NCBI GenBank assembly: GCA_025531455.1 | Contig: JAMYHL010000078.1 | Location: 120,862 to 184,861, forward strand | Reading direction: 5' to 3' | Length of the DNA: 64,000 nucleotides | From: Apiotrichum sp. Y4204 | Lineage: Eukaryota; Basidiomycota; Tremellomycetes; Trichosporonales; Trichosporonaceae | In this document: piece after piece, positions 12,333 to 24,824 of the stretch | How positions within the stretch are numbered: the stretch's first letter is position 1 | Layout: every line of letters begins with the position of its first letter | The notes under the pieces: generated by a model | Database searches by the model: none | What the model was told of the DNA's origin: nothing | The model's input: only the letters and a program-made list of their open reading frames with translations | Position numbers and translations under genes: made by a program

Positions 12333-13432
12333 GGTGTTTTAGGGTGGACACCTACGACGCGTGTGTGCAACTGTGTGCCACGGCCTGTGTATCCAGAGAA
12401 GCGTTGGGCCAGGGAGGGCGAAACATGTAGAGCCACTCGGTTACTGTGCGCCATCCGTGACGAGGACGATTAGGTTTCGAGCACGGGCACAACAGGCAAC
12501 ACAGGCTGCCATGCGGCTTGAAACCGAGCAGAACCATTTGGGCGATCGTGACTGATGATTGACACTGGTCCCGGAGGAATGATCCACATCTCGGGAATGC
12601 GCAAGACCCTGTAAAAGGGATCACATCGACGCTACGCCTAACCGGCCGGCTCCCGTATCCTCGTTTGACTCGGTACCTTCGCTCGCTGTCCACTACTCGA
12701 AATCCACTCCACATCCACATTCTGCATTCACCTCCTCATTCCGACCTCGACATGACATTATACAATTGCGATCGGGGCGCGCGGCGCGCGGCTCAAGAGC
12801 CGCCGGGGTCCGCGGCAACTACGACCCCTCCCGATCCGTATTTCCCTGTAGAGCCATTCCATCTGCTCCGTATCCGTTCCCACCCTCTAAAAATTGGGTT
12901 CTTTGTGTTTGCCTTTTTACATAGGATGTATGGTATGGTATGCTCCTGCAGCACATGTGCGTCATTCGCCACCATTGGACAACTAGTGCGACACTGTCTA
13001 TTAACAAGCAGCCGCATGTCGCGCTACAGCCGCTGCCGGCATAGTGCGAGCCGCGGTATGCGCGCGCATTACAGCCCAACATGAGCCCCCCGAGGCCCCG
13101 ACGCCCCGAGGCCCCGAGGCACGCGCGATCGCTATATCTCTATTCGATTCAGACCTTTGAAAAAGATCAGTAGATCAGAAAGGTCTGATGAAGAATATCG
13201 CTGCATACCCAGCCGACAAGCCTGCAAGCCTACAAACCTACCAGCGCACAAGGCCACAAGCCCACGCAGGCCACATCAACCGACCAAGCGTTTCCCGACC
13301 GCGCAAACCTTTTCCCGCGGGGCACGTGTGCACCTCATGTGCTGGCGTGCAGTCATGTGCGCATCCTGGTGGAACCGGCGTGCAGAGGAAGCGGACGAAT
13401 GGTCTTGTCCCGAAGTTCAGATCACAGGACCC

Positions 13433-13467
13433 TGGGATTCTGGGAATTCTGGGAATTCTGGGAATTC
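13433..13467. repeat. 9-bp tandem repeat, about four copies
   Basis: Three perfect copies of tgggaattc follow one shortened copy, tgggattc. Intergenic. Confidence 0.9.
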
Positions 13468-13632
13468 TGGGACTCGGCTTACCTCAATCCGTCCACTCTC
13501 ACGATCGGGGAATATAGTATCGTAGTTTTACTGCACGTGCACCCCAGAGGTTCGAGAACAATGAACGAAAATGCAGACTAGGATGGGGCGGAACGGCTTC
13601 GTGGACCGTGGCAGCTGAAGAGCTGGATTGTG

Positions 13633-13664
13633 GAGAGCTGGAGAGCTGGAGAGCTGGAGAGCTG
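13633..13664. repeat. 8-bp tandem repeat, four copies
   Basis: Four perfect copies of gagagctg and a trailing gagagg. Intergenic, 170 bases from the previous repeat. Confidence 0.9.
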
Positions 13665-14046
13665 GAGAGGGGTTCGAAGTCTGAGCGCCGGCACGAGTAC
13701 CCCGTCCTGGCCCCGTCAGTCTCATCCCCTCTACACTTGTCCACCCCAAGGACCCAAGGACCCAAGGCCCCACTGCGACGAGGCCACATGCCTTCCAAAC
13801 TCTGACACATGGGATTATCCACTCTTCAGGCTGCAGATTCCTAGGATCCGGGCATACGCCTCACTCTACGCCAACGCCGCTCTGTGCCCATTCCCCATTC
13901 CCATAGCTCGCGCCCAGCGCCCAGCGCCCACCTGTGCCGGCCACCGTTGCCTAGTCTCTCGCGTCTCCCTGTCGCGCCATACTGTACGTGTCCACGGCAG
14001 CGCAGTCGTCCGCGCCGCCACCCAGACTGGAAAACTAAAAGACTGA

Positions 14047-14070
14047 GAGACTGCGAGACTGCGAGACTGC
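14047..14070. repeat. 8-bp tandem repeat, three copies
   Basis: Three perfect copies of gagactgc followed by gagaccc. Intergenic. Confidence 0.9.
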
Positions 14071-14603
14071 GAGACCCGAATTGTGCGAGCCGCCAGCCGC
14101 GGTCATTGGCGTCGTCAGTCAATGGCACCACACCGCTCAAGCTGAAGCGGCACGTAGATATCAGTCAGCACAGTCGACATGAGCGCGTATCGCCGTATCC
14201 GTATCATTTGTCGTCGGCATCTCGCGGCCCGCCACGGCTCGCTGCCGCCGGTGCCGCTGCCGTATTCGGCAGATAGTAAGATTACGCACGCATGTTTCTG
14301 CGTTCTTCTGCGCCGCGACTCTTGATAAAAGAGCCAAGAATACCAAGAATACAAATTGCACTCCCTGGGCATGTGACTCGTGGGCATGTGGGCAGCCGGA
14401 TGGCACATCTGACATACCTTCACCTGACCCCCCCGCCGCGCCGCGATTCTGACATGTCGACAGACCTGATATACATGGCCTGATATCTCACTTGTCACCT
14501 CACAAGTCAGTATCACCGCCGACCGTCGGCAAGACACGGGGCATCACGGCGCATCACGGCTCCGCCGCAGCACTGGTATACATTGATCGCCATCTAGGCT
14601 CGA

Positions 14604-17600
14604 CTAGTCGAGCTTGTTGATCTTCGCCTCGGGCTTGTCCGCGTCCGCCTCCGGCGCGTCACGCTTGTTGGCCTCGTTGGCGCCGCCGTGCCAGCCGCCC
14701 TCGTCGTGCTCCGCGGCAGTCACCTCCAGGGCGCCGGCGTCGAGGCCGACGGGCGCGCGGTCGTCGGCTTGGATGTCCGCGACGTGGGTCGCGTCGCCGG
14801 GGCTCACCGCCGTCGAGTCCTTCATGTGCACCTCGTTGGCGGGGCCGATCGGCGCGACCGTCCTCTCCTCCTGCGCGGCCTCGTCGCCGCCGTCGAACGC
14901 GTTCGGAATCGGCTCCGGCTCGTCAAACTTCGGGCTCGGAACAGCGCTCGCCGACGACACGCCCGCGTCAACGTACACCTTCTGGTCGGGCGGGTTGTAC
15001 TGCGACACCGAGTCGTAGAAATCGTTGCTGGGGGTTAGCAACGGACTCTGGGGTGATACCCATTTACTCACCAAGCAAAGTCCCAGTTCTTGAGCCACTT
15101 GGCGTTGTTGCACTTGGCCTTTGTCCACTGGCCGGCGTACGCAAGCGGGGAGAAGTAGTTGTACGCCCAGAGCGCGACAATAACGATCGCGACGACAATC
15201 TGGAACCGGGTCCGTGGGCGGATGCGCGAGGTGGCATAGTCGAACACGGTGCAGAAGAGCAGGATAGCAAACCACAAGGCCGGGAGGTAGTGGTGCAGGA
15301 AGAGCTGGCGCTGCATGAGGAAGAAGGGCAGGTAGTGCAGCGCCCAGCCCATGAGGAGGAACGCGCACGCCTCGTCGTAGAACGCAATCTTCGCTGTGGG
15401 TTAGCCAAAGCGATGTTTCCTTAACCCACGCTGGTAGAGGTCACGGTAGCCGCGCTTGGCACGGAGAATCAGCACGCCACGGAAGACAATGTACGCAAGG
15501 ATCGCCAGCGACGAGCCCCACCAGATAACAGGGTTGCCGATGAGGTACACCTGGCGGTGGTCGCGCACCCAGAAGTTCTGCCGTCAGATCTCAGTGACAC
15601 TTTTCTCACTCACAATGCCACGACGGAGGACCGGCCAGTGGTGGGGACGCGAGTCGTACGCGTGGCGGTCAGTTAGACCCGCGTTCGTGCGCCACATGAC
15701 GCCTTGGAGCTCGAGGAACTTGGAGAGGAACGACGGGCGCTCATAGTTGACCTTTTCGGCGTCCGGGTCGACTGGATGTCAGTTGTTTGTCCATTCTCCC
15801 GGAGCTCACGCTGCGCATGCTTGTTGGTCTCAATGAACCACAGCGAGTTGTCCCACGTGGGGTTCTTGTTGCAGGTGACCTCCTGCTGCTCAAAGCCCCA
15901 CTCGGGGAGCTTGACCTTGTGGGAGAAGAGGTAGCAGCCGGTCATGACGTGGCGGAGACGGAACTGGGAGCGGAGAGTGCGGAGACGGTGGCGCGCCTGC
16001 TTGTCCTTGCGTCCGCGCGTCTTGGGGACAATCTCGACAATAAAGTCGTCGTTGGCATCGCCGGCAAAGCCCGGGAAGCCGTAGCCCGAGACCTCGTTCT
16101 GGAAGTCGACCTCGGAGATGGGGGGCCGCACATCGTGCGAGTGCAGGCGCTTGTCAGTCGAAATGTGCTCGAGGCGAATCTTCGAGCCGGTGAGGACCGA
16201 GTCAAAGGGGAGGTCGTCCCACGGGTACGACACGGGGCCGTCGGGGGCTGACGCATTCACAATGCGCCACAGATTGTTGTCGTCGCGGTGGGGGTAGAGC
16301 GTAATCTGCTGCTGCTGCGAACCACCGGGGTACGCGTGCGGGTGCGAGTGAAGGTATCCACCCTGGGTGTTGACGTGTCGGATCGAGACGTGCGAGCCGT
16401 AGCCGACGTCAGCAAAGGTGTCGTCCATGCTGTGGCCCTGAAGCGTGTGCTGGAACTCGGAGGACATGAAGCCGTCGCCGTCGCCCGACATGTCGAGGAT
16501 CCAGAAGTGGATGCCAAAGGTGAGCATGTAGATGGAGATGGGGAGGACGATGAGGCAGGCGGCGCGCGCAATGAAGTGTCGCGCCCACATCGCCGGGGTG
16601 ACCTTGAGGTTGCCGAGGAGGAGCCACAGCTGGCGGATGGTGCCAAAGCCAATGGTCGCAATGGTGAAAAGGCCGACCCACTTGCACGACGAAACTGCGC
16701 CGAGCGCAGCGCCCGTGAGCGCGAGGTTCTGCCACCAAGACCTGGTGAACGCGCGACCCTCGCTGTCGTCGTTGGAAAAGCGCACCCAGAAGAAGATGGT
16801 GAGCGCGGTGAAGAATACGAGATACGAGTCGAGGAGAATGAGGCGCGACTGGGTTATGAGCGCGTTCTCAAAGGTGACGAGAAGCGCGCCGAGGAGTGCC
16901 GAAGCAAGACTCAGGCGAAGAGCAATAAGAGTAAGGAACGTGATGGGCACAAGGGCGAGACCGAGAATGGCGGGGAACGACCGCATCACAATGTAGGGAA
17001 CCTTTGGCTCGATGTAGTCCCTGGAGTGTGAGCTGCGCTCCAGTCTTTCCAGCTCACTTTCCGATGTCCTTGAAATCAAACTGGCCGTCGAAGCCACCAA
17101 TAAACGCCGAGAGCGTGACCAGCAGCTTGGCAAGCGGGGGATGAACGTCCATAAAGTATTTGCGGCGAATGTACTTTGCGGCAAAGCCGCCAAAGTGAAC
17201 CTCGTCGAAGCTGCGGTTAGGGACGGGACATTGGGCAGGCGACAGGCAATGAGGGGATGGGACACTGTTGGCAGCATTGCTGCCTCTCGATCCAGCTGTC
17301 AAATCCACCTCCCTCTCCATTGCCTCCTAGACTCACACAACGGAAGTCGGCCAACCGAGGTTCCACAGGCGTACAAACGAGGCAATCACACACACCGCCG
17401 AGAGGAGCACCCACTCGCGCCTGCGGAGACCTGCGATGGCGCCTGCGCGCCCGTGTCCGCGGCGCCCGAATCCAGTCGCGGCAACAGGGCCCTCGTGCTT
17501 GAGGCGGAGGCGGGCGTCGGCGTCTGCTTCGGGAGTGCGAGCGGCGTGAGCTTCGCGGTCGCGAGGGTCGAAGCGCATCTCCGGGGGCACGCTGCTCGCC

Positions 17601-17668
17601 CCCGACAGGGGACCGCCGCTTAGTGGCGGGGAGCCGCGCGCGCCGCGCCGCGATATCGAGGAGGCCAT
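14604..17668 (-). CDS. PMT2: Dolichyl-phosphate-mannose protein O-mannosyltransferase (GT39, PMT2 subfamily)
   Basis: Multi-pass ER membrane enzyme that transfers mannose from dolichyl phosphate to Ser/Thr of secretory proteins. Seven exons in transcript order: 17337-17668, 17058-17210, 15810-17020, 15614-15771, 15430-15577, 15072-15393 and 14604-15027. All are in phase and give 915 residues. The essential Asp-Glu pair is in VVFDEVHFGG (about 113-114), followed by DIGKDYIEPKVPY. Hydrophobic helices follow to about 340. The MIR repeats lie around 350-555 and carry GYLHSHPHAYPGGSQQQQ and TLYPHRDDNN. This pattern is typical of the PMT2/POMT2 branch rather than PMT1 or PMT4. Further helices come after the MIR region. 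The C-terminal tail of about 135 residues is hydrophilic and acidic and has no KKxx signal. The start is the first ATG (MASSIS). The enzyme probably acts as a heterodimer with a PMT1-type partner outside this window. Confidence 0.95.
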
Positions 17669-18346
17669 ATCCAACTATATGAGCTAGGCTCGGTGGTCGG
17701 AGGTCGGAGGGTGGGGGTTGGGACAAGGAAGGTGTTGGAGAGTGGAGATGTTTGGCTGGAAGAGATTGCTTCGGAGCAATGCACGACGTGGATGGACTCT
17801 GGGAGCTGCGAGCTTGCCGAGGCGGCGCAGCAGCAGGGGTAATTTGGTGAAACCCACCCTACGGAGCGCAGGTGACGGCAGTGGCTCTCCCTTTCTCGGG
17901 GTGTCACAGGTAACCTAGGCAATGTCGCAATGTCGCTCAGTGGCGCCCACGTGGAGCCTGTCTCACATGAGCATCGCGAGCATCGTGCACTGTAGACGGG
18001 ATGCTTACACTACGTACTCTCTGGTACAGCCAGTCGAGCTAGCATCTAGCGCATGCATAACACACGCTTGGCCAGCGTGTTTCGTAGTGACAGGTAAAGA
18101 GGATCCGAGGGCATGTTCATGTAGCAACGAGGGCTCACAACCTATCGTTTCGGGCCAGAGACACACACAAGGTCAATTGACCCTGCCCCCGTCAGTGTGC
18201 CAGTGTGCCAGTGTGCCCGTTGTCTGCGTCGTGAGGCCGCGATGAACGCCATTCATGGCCATCATGAATGGTGACTGTGCAAAGTGCGATGTGCTTGTAT
18301 ACATGATGAATGAATGTACAATCTCCTGCCTCGTATCCTCGTCTCA
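17669..18346. other. Promoter and spacer between PMT2 and CSL4
   Basis: About 680 bases between the PMT2 start and the CSL4 stop; both genes are on the minus strand. It should contain the PMT2 promoter and the CSL4 3' end. The only distinct structure I see is a short tandem repeat at 18193-18216. Confidence 0.6.
18193..18216. repeat. 8-bp tandem repeat, three copies
   Basis: Three perfect copies of cagtgtgc in the spacer upstream of PMT2. Confidence 0.9.
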
Positions 18347-19362
18347 TTACGCGCCCTCGGGCTTGGCGACCTTGCGCTTCTCCACACGGCCGGTCTGCGG
18401 GTCCTCCATCTCCTGGTAGGATGCCGGGAGAAGCGGGTTTCCTGTGGGCAAGTTAGATTATCTCAGCCAAAGATGGAGTTGTGGGCTGAACGCATAGTCA
18501 GGACGCACCGTCTTCGGAAGTCGCGTAGACCACGCCCAGCTCGTTGGCCGCTGTTGAGAGGTAGTAGCTGCGCGCGTCGCCGAGGGAGAGCTGTGGTTAG
18601 AATACCCCACAATGGCCTGACAGGGAGGACGCGTATCAAAGATCACCGACTCGATGCGAGACAGGTAACATTGACAATCTACACCTGCAATTCCAACACT
18701 CACCACCTTGGCCTTGACGATATCGCCGAGCCGGAAGCACTCGCTCATCTTGACCTTGTCGCGCTCTGTCAAACTTGGGATCAGTACCTTCTGCAAGTTT
18801 CGCCAGCGACTCACCGCACATCGGCGATGCGCACGACGCCGGTCAGCTCCTCGGTCGAGTCGGCCACGGGACGGTTGTTGACCACCTGGATGACAATGTG
18901 CGCCTGCTGCGGCGAGAGGCGGGATACCTGACATCAGAGGTGCATGAGTACGGGTGACGCACTTGTCCGATAACCTGTCGTCAGTGACAGTCCTAGAGCT
19001 CACGGTCAGTTCTGCAACTCACGACACAGCCAATGTCCGGGACGGCGCCGGCTTCCTCCTTGCCGATCACGCTCACCACCTGGAGTCAGAGTGTGCTACA
19101 TCTTGGGTTGGAGGCTTGGAAGCGGACCGCATGCATGGCGTATATTGACATCTTGACAGTATCCAGCACCTGCATCCAAGTCTCCAAGCATCCACAACAG
19201 CACAACACATACCGCTCCATCACGCTGTGGTCTACCGACGACGCTGGCGAGGATCCTTTCGCCTGCCTCGTAGCACCCTTGCCCGCACTGGGGGAGGGGC
19301 GGGGTGGTGAATGCAGCCGGGAGTGGCTGTCCTGGGAGGACGAGCGGGGTGGTGGATGCCAT
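18347..19362 (-). CDS. CSL4: RNA exosome cap subunit Csl4 (EXOSC1)
   Basis: S1-domain subunit of the exosome cap, which helps guide RNA into the 3'-5' exonuclease core. Seven small exons in transcript order: 19213-19362, 19023-19079, 18963-18974, 18815-18927, 18704-18773, 18509-18590 and 18347-18441. Together they give 192 residues in continuous phase, close to family length. Landmarks are the N-terminal PLVLPGQPLP motif, VPDIGCVVIGQVSRLSPQQ leading into the S1 domain, ERDKVKMSECFRLGDIVKAK, LSLGDARSYYLSTAANELGV and a basic tail ending KRKVAKPEGA. Exon 3 is only 12 nt (VIGQ) between introns of 48 and 35 nt. Intron 4 ends in AAG rather than CAG, but this is the only join that restores VRLTERDK. 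The start is the ATG before ASTTPLVL. LAT1 is divergent, 722 bases away. Confidence 0.92.
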
Positions 19363-20084
19363 TGATGTGGGCACGGGTGAGGCGAGTGGATGGGTGGGTG
19401 GGGTGGGTATTATTGTTGTTGAAGCGCGTGTGCTCAAAGTGAACGACCTCCACCAAGAGAAATCTGCCTGCTGGCTGCCAGAGATTCAGCTGGGAGTCGA
19501 GTCCAATAATAAATTCCAATTCCAATTCCCTCTGCCCACTGCCATTTTTTTCTACCTTTCTTTTCCCTTCCTCCTCTGTAAACGCCGATCCGGAAAATAG
19601 CCACCGAGCGGAGTGGACTGGTCCGCTGACCCGCTGGGCACATTGGCTGGGGGAATGGCTGGACATTCCGGGGATGACATCATAAAACGTGGGATATGCG
19701 TGGTATTTTGTATGGGAAGAAGCTGTGGTGGGGAGGTCCGCTTGCAGCCCACGGGCCGGCGGCAACGGATAGGAACACGGGCTGCCGTTGGCTGTCAGTT
19801 GTCCCCCCCAATGCAATTGACAATTCACAGCATAGTACCTCTGTATGGTGGCACAGAGTGGCAGAGTGTGGGGTAGAGAGCAGGACTCTCCTGGGTGAAG
19901 GGGAGGGGGAGGGATCATGTGCAACCATACTGGTACCATTCATGGTAGCCCACATCCCATCAACATCTTTGCTCGACATCGACGAGCGGGCATCCCAGTC
20001 TTGTTTCGCTTTTTTTCTCCTTTCGCTCTCACTCCCACCTGCATCCCCCTCTCCATCACCCCCGTCTCACGCCCTCTTGCAACT
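19363..20084. other. Shared upstream region of divergent CSL4 and LAT1
   Basis: About 720 bases between two start codons that point away from each other, so both promoters should lie here. The 80 bases before LAT1 are pyrimidine-rich, as are most leaders in this window. I identify no specific operator. Confidence 0.55.
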
Positions 20085-21925
20085 ATGCTGTCTCTCGCTC
20101 ACGTTGCCCGGCGTCAGCTGCTGGCCGGCACCGTCCGCTCCTCGCGCTGTAAGTCGCTCCCACAGAAGAGATGGAGATTTTGCTGCGGACACAACGAGCA
20201 CACGGTACTGACGCGATGAACGCCTGCACCGATCTGACGACCGTGACCTGCCTTTTATGTCTCTCCATCCCACAGCGCTCCGCACCTCGGCGCCCCTCGC
20301 CGAGCTGGCCAAGTTCAAGATGCCCGCCATGTCGCCCACCATGACCGAGGGCGGCATCGCCGCGTGGAAGAAGAACGAGGGCGAGACCTTTGCGGCCGGC
20401 GACGTCCTCCTCGAGATTGAGACGGACAAGGCGACCATTGATGTCGAGGCCCAGGACGACGGTATCCTTGCCAAGATTGTCGTGCGTATCACCTCTCTGG
20501 GGCTCAAACTGCCGCCGGCAGTGTCCCCCACCTCCACCACATGAACCAACCAGCCCGTGGATGTGCACGCCGCACGGCTCGTGTTTATGTCGGGTGGACT
20601 GCTCAGAGCACCAGAATCACCACATGCATCTGCTGACGGAAACAGAAGCCCGAGGGCACCAAGGGCATCCAGGTCGGCAGCACGATTGCCATTATCGGCG
20701 AGGAGGGCGACGACATTGCCGGTGCCGACAAGCTCGCCTCAGAGGGCGACGACGCTCCCGCGGCTGTTCCTCACGAGGACGACGCTCCGGCCAAGAAGGA
20801 GGAGCCCAAGGAGGAGGCGCCCAAGAAGGACGAGCCCCCCAAGGCTGAGACCAAGCCCTCCGCGCCGAAGAAGGAGGTGGGCGGCGAGAAGCCCACCTTC
20901 TTCGCCTCGCCCCTCGCACGCAAGATTGCGCTCGAGAAGGGCATCCCCCTTGGCCAGGTCAAGGGCACCGGTCCTGAGGGCCGCATCACGGAGGTGAGTG
21001 GATGGGGATGCAGGGGAAGTCTGCCCCACTTTTGTGCTGCTGGCTCGTCTAGTTTCCAGCAGACAGTGGGCTACCGCTCAACCCCATCCTTTTCTGCTCG
21101 AGCATCGCTAACCCGCAGGCGGACGTCAACGGATTCAAGGGTGCTGCCGCTTCTGGTGCCGCTGCTCCTGCCGCCGCTGCCGCACCGGCCGCTGCCACGT
21201 TCGAGGACGTCCCCACGTCCAACATGCGCCGGGTGATTGCCAAGCGCCTTGCCGAGTCGAAGCAGCAGGTGCCGCACTACTACATCACCATGGAGTGCAA
21301 CATGGACCGCCTCCTGAAGCTCCGCCAGGTCTTCAACAAGGCCAGCGAGGGCAAGTCGAAGCTTTCGGTCAACGACTTCAGTGAGCACAGGCATTTAAGA
21401 GCCCACTAACCGCCAGTTGTCAAGGCCTCCGCGCTCGCTCTCAACGACGTCCCCGAGGCCAACTCGGCGTGGCTCGGCGAGACCATCAGGCAGTACTCGC
21501 AGGCCGACATTTCGGTCGCTGTCGCTACCCCGACTGGCCTGATCACTCCCATCATCAAGGACGCGGGCACCAAGGGCCTTGCGGCCATCTCTGCCGAGAC
21601 CAAGTCGCTGGCCTCCAAGGCCCGCGACAACAAGCTCAAGCCCGAGGAGTACCAGGGCGGCACCTTTACCATCTCCAACCTGGGCATGTTTGGCGTCAAC
21701 CACTTTACGGCGATCATCAACCCGCCGCAGTCGTGTATCCTGGCTGTCGGCAAGACCGAGGCCAAGCTCGTCCCGGCGCCTGAAGACCCCAAGGGCTTCA
21801 AGACGGTCAACGTCATGAACGTCACCCTCTCGTCGGACCACCGCACCGTCGACGGCGCAGTCGGCGCCCGCTGGCTCAACGCATTCAAGGGATACATTGA
21901 GAACCCCCTCACGTTCATGCTCTAG
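20085..21925 (+). CDS. LAT1: Dihydrolipoamide acetyltransferase, E2 of mitochondrial pyruvate dehydrogenase
   Basis: Core E2 subunit that moves acetyl groups from lipoate to coenzyme A in the mitochondrial matrix. Exons 20085-20148, 20276-20481, 20646-20993, 21119-21380 and 21417-21925 join in phase to give 462 residues. The first 30 or so residues ([15 protein letters not shown], rich in Arg/Ser/Ala) look like a mitochondrial targeting sequence. A single lipoyl domain follows, with [10 protein letters not shown]; the lipoylated lysine is about K73. A Glu/Lys/Pro/Ala-rich linker leads to the peripheral-subunit-binding domain ([25 protein letters not shown]), which an intron splits. The catalytic domain has [20 protein letters not shown] and the active-site motif [12 protein letters not shown], with His near 435, and ends at PLTFML. 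The domain order is standard, and the acetyl rather than succinyl or branched-chain specificity is inferred from it. Confidence 0.96.
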
Positions 21926-24824
21926 TAGCTAGTAGTGTTTTAAGTTGCCTTCCTAGTTTAGACGCGGTGATCAGGATGCATAGTAGCGAGAGTCTGGGGC
22001 CAGATGCTGTAAATAGTGATCAGGAAGCGACATGGAGTGGAGGAGAAACACTGTGGCCCTGTGGGGTGCTAATGGTATGAACAGGATGGAACCGGAGGTC
22101 CGAACTCGGATATGGACCGGGCGACGCATTAACCGTGACTGGCTATATACCTCGAGGCATCTCGTGTGAGCCTCAAATCCATCACACGACCAGGACTGCA
22201 ATCCCGACTGTCTCGCCCGTATGTGGAGGAAGGGCCACCTCGAGGTCGTTCGCGATGCACTCGCGAGTTGTAGGACGCTGAGCCGGTGAGTTTGGATCGT
22301 CAGCGGCGGACCCGGCGCGCCATTGAGACACCCATGGTACACTTGTTGCCAGATACGATCATGGATTATGGACGCTTTCAATCCCCAACCTCGCCCGGCG
22401 ATCCGTGAGCGTGGGACCCCGATGCTGCACGGCGCGCACGACGCCCGGCGGGGCAGAGTCTTGCGGATGTGAACCTGAGCGCACTTACACCCATGCCGCG
22501 GATGAATGGGAGCATGGTCCTCCCTGTTCGTATCTCGTCAGTACGCGTCAGTGAGCAGTGATCGGGGAGCTCGTGTGTCCATAAGCTCTGGTAGTTGGGG
22601 GTTGGAGGTTTTCCAGACTTGGCTTTCTTTAGAGGTGACGAAAGAGAAGAGTTGACTCGGCTACGATAAGATGTGCTGCAGGATTGATGGGTGACTAACT
22701 CCCCTTCTGATGGAAGAAGTTTCAAAGGGGATCAGCGGATCAGCGGATCAGCACTGTCGGATCCCACAGGCGTAAATCAATGTCAGAAGAATTAGAAGGA
22801 TGAGGAGGAATAGTTCGGGTTCTGGGATCGGCGCGATCGCCAGTCTGCTTGAGACCCCTTGTCCCAAACCCTTGGAGTTGAGACAGTGAGAATCTGATAG
22901 AATGGATTGTCGGTTTCGTTGCCTGCTCCTGCGGGCTCTGGGTGCTCAGCCGATAGGAGCGATGAGCGTCCACAGGACACATATGTGCGACTGCCCGCGA
23001 GCTCGTTGCCAGATCCCAAGGTGGGCTGGAAAGTGCATGCTGGTCAACTGCACTCAACCGCGCTTGACGTCGGTAATCTCCCTCCGGGCGTCGCCGACGG
23101 CCGTTCCCCATTATCGACAACAACAGAAGGTGCGCTATGCGGTGGGCGATAGTACATTGCTTGCGAGCTTGGCATCGCGGCAGCGGCACGCGACCACGGC
23201 ACTGGCTCCAGTAGTAGTAGGATTATAGGAGAAACGGAGGTGGGTCAAGGAATGCAAGAGGGGTGAATCGGAAACAGGTAAAATCTCCACACTGTCCAGG
23301 CGGTATCCGGATACTTGAGCGGTCTCTTGATAAGCAACGTTGACGTCGGGTGGCGGCGACACTTTACAGGAGTTGGCTGTTGCGGAGGACTGCGATCTGC
23401 AATCTTGACTGAAGCTGTCTGGGCCATCTGGGCCATCTAGATTACGGTCGATTCCGGGCGCTCATCTGCCACAGTTGCGATACCCGCTGCTTGTGATACT
23501 TGCTGGTCGCGATACTTGCTGGGACCTGCTCGTAGATAACTACATAGGCTGCACCCCCACCCCATTCCGCTCCTCGATCTCGTGAGGTCACTCTCGAAGC
23601 ACAACGCGGGGCTATGCGGGGCACGGTATGCGCCCGGCGCGACTGAGAGCTGGCCAAAGGTCGCGCGCTCGCGCTCGCGGCCGCACACGAGGAGAGATGC
23701 GGTATGCACGTCGCGCGGCCCCAGCGATCGGCTGACAGGCCCCAGACAACCCCGACTCAAACTGCAGGTACTGGTCCCTCCGATCTCTCCCCCACTAACC
23801 CCCACCGCGAGATGCGTGTGCAGTGCGGAGTTGGCAGGTGAAGCCGCAGGGCTCCGCCCCCCCACGCGACAATCTCCCCGGGCTTGTCCGGGGCTCGTTT
23901 CTGCTGCTAGATACTGACGGCCGACAGTGTCCGGCGGGCATGTGGGGGTGCCTGGCCCTGTGACTGCATGACTGTATGCACTCCTGGCGCTGACCTCGGA
24001 GCTTTGAGTGCGCCACCCGATGACGGCAGTGAGCCTGATATCCTGGCGAATGTTGTCTTTGGGGCAGATGTGGTTGGCGCCCGGGCCCGGACAAGCGAGC
24101 TCCTCCTGTCTTGTCATTTCCTTATCGCTCGTTAATCGGTGGAATTGGCCGCTCCGAACGGTGTACCTTGTCTGTGGGGGATGAAGTGTCAGGCTCACTC
24201 TTTGCCGAGAAAGAGCATTCCCAGCTTTCACAAAGGCAGTGTGTCCCGAGAATGAATGTCTCAGAATGTGGACTTCGGCAAGATGGAGCCGGCCGGGGCC
24301 ACCCCCTTGCCAACCCTTTACTACGCTGGCCAGCCTCTGCTGTGGTGCTTCGGCAACTCGGTACCAAAATGCCAGCCAGTCCCTCCCTCCCCCACCAGTG
24401 CCGCTACAAGCCCGCATACCCGCCGCTCGCCAGGTACATCCTACAACACACCATCCCATCGGCTGTGTCGGGTCCCAAGCTAAGCTGGCAACCACAGGCC
24501 AGAAAAAGTACACCAAAGGACAGAGTGATACATCTAGGTGTGTCAGCACACTCACACCCCGTCGCTATCAGTTCCATCCTCTCCATCACCAAACGACACG
24601 AAATCAGCATCAAGCACAGGACGCTCCTCAGCGACAGCGGCCCCCAACCAACTCTCTTTCCTTAGCCCCACCCCCGCACGGCACGCGCATCCCGCCCGCT
24701 CACCCTTCGGTAACTCGTCCCATCCCGACGCGACACCACCTCGTACGACCACCGCCAGCGGTCTCCCCACCCACTCTCATTCTCGAACGCGGGCGATATC
24801 CTGCTTATTCTCGGCAGCGCACAG
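21926..24824. other. Intergenic region upstream of pantothenate kinase
   Basis: About 2.9 kb with no gene I can support. A 372-codon open frame at 23437-24555 on the minus strand has no ATG at its start, no domain and composition unlike the confirmed genes, so it is not annotated. The part after about 24.4 kb is pyrimidine-rich and probably belongs to the promoter and leader of the kinase gene. Confidence 0.55.
22730..22752. repeat. 8-bp tandem repeat, about three copies
   Basis: Two full copies of gatcagcg plus a seven-base partial copy. Intergenic. Confidence 0.85.

Larger units (their letters stand above)
12333..14603. other. Intergenic region between convergent PBS2 and PMT2
   Basis: About 2.3 kb between the stop codons of two convergent genes. 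I see no coding exon, RNA gene or mobile element. Several short tandem repeats, annotated separately, lie between 13.4 and 14.1 kb. The length is large for a convergent fungal gene pair. Confidence 0.6.

Noticed and set aside
16288..17031. 247-codon open frame antisense to PMT2
   Set aside because: Mirror of the well-supported PMT2 exon 3; no independent evidence.
23437..24555. 372-codon open frame on the minus strand
   Set aside because: It begins at a non-ATG codon, shows no domain, membrane or repeat pattern, and its composition (many Cys, Arg, Ser, Gly) looks like GC-rich chance reading. No splice-linked neighbours.
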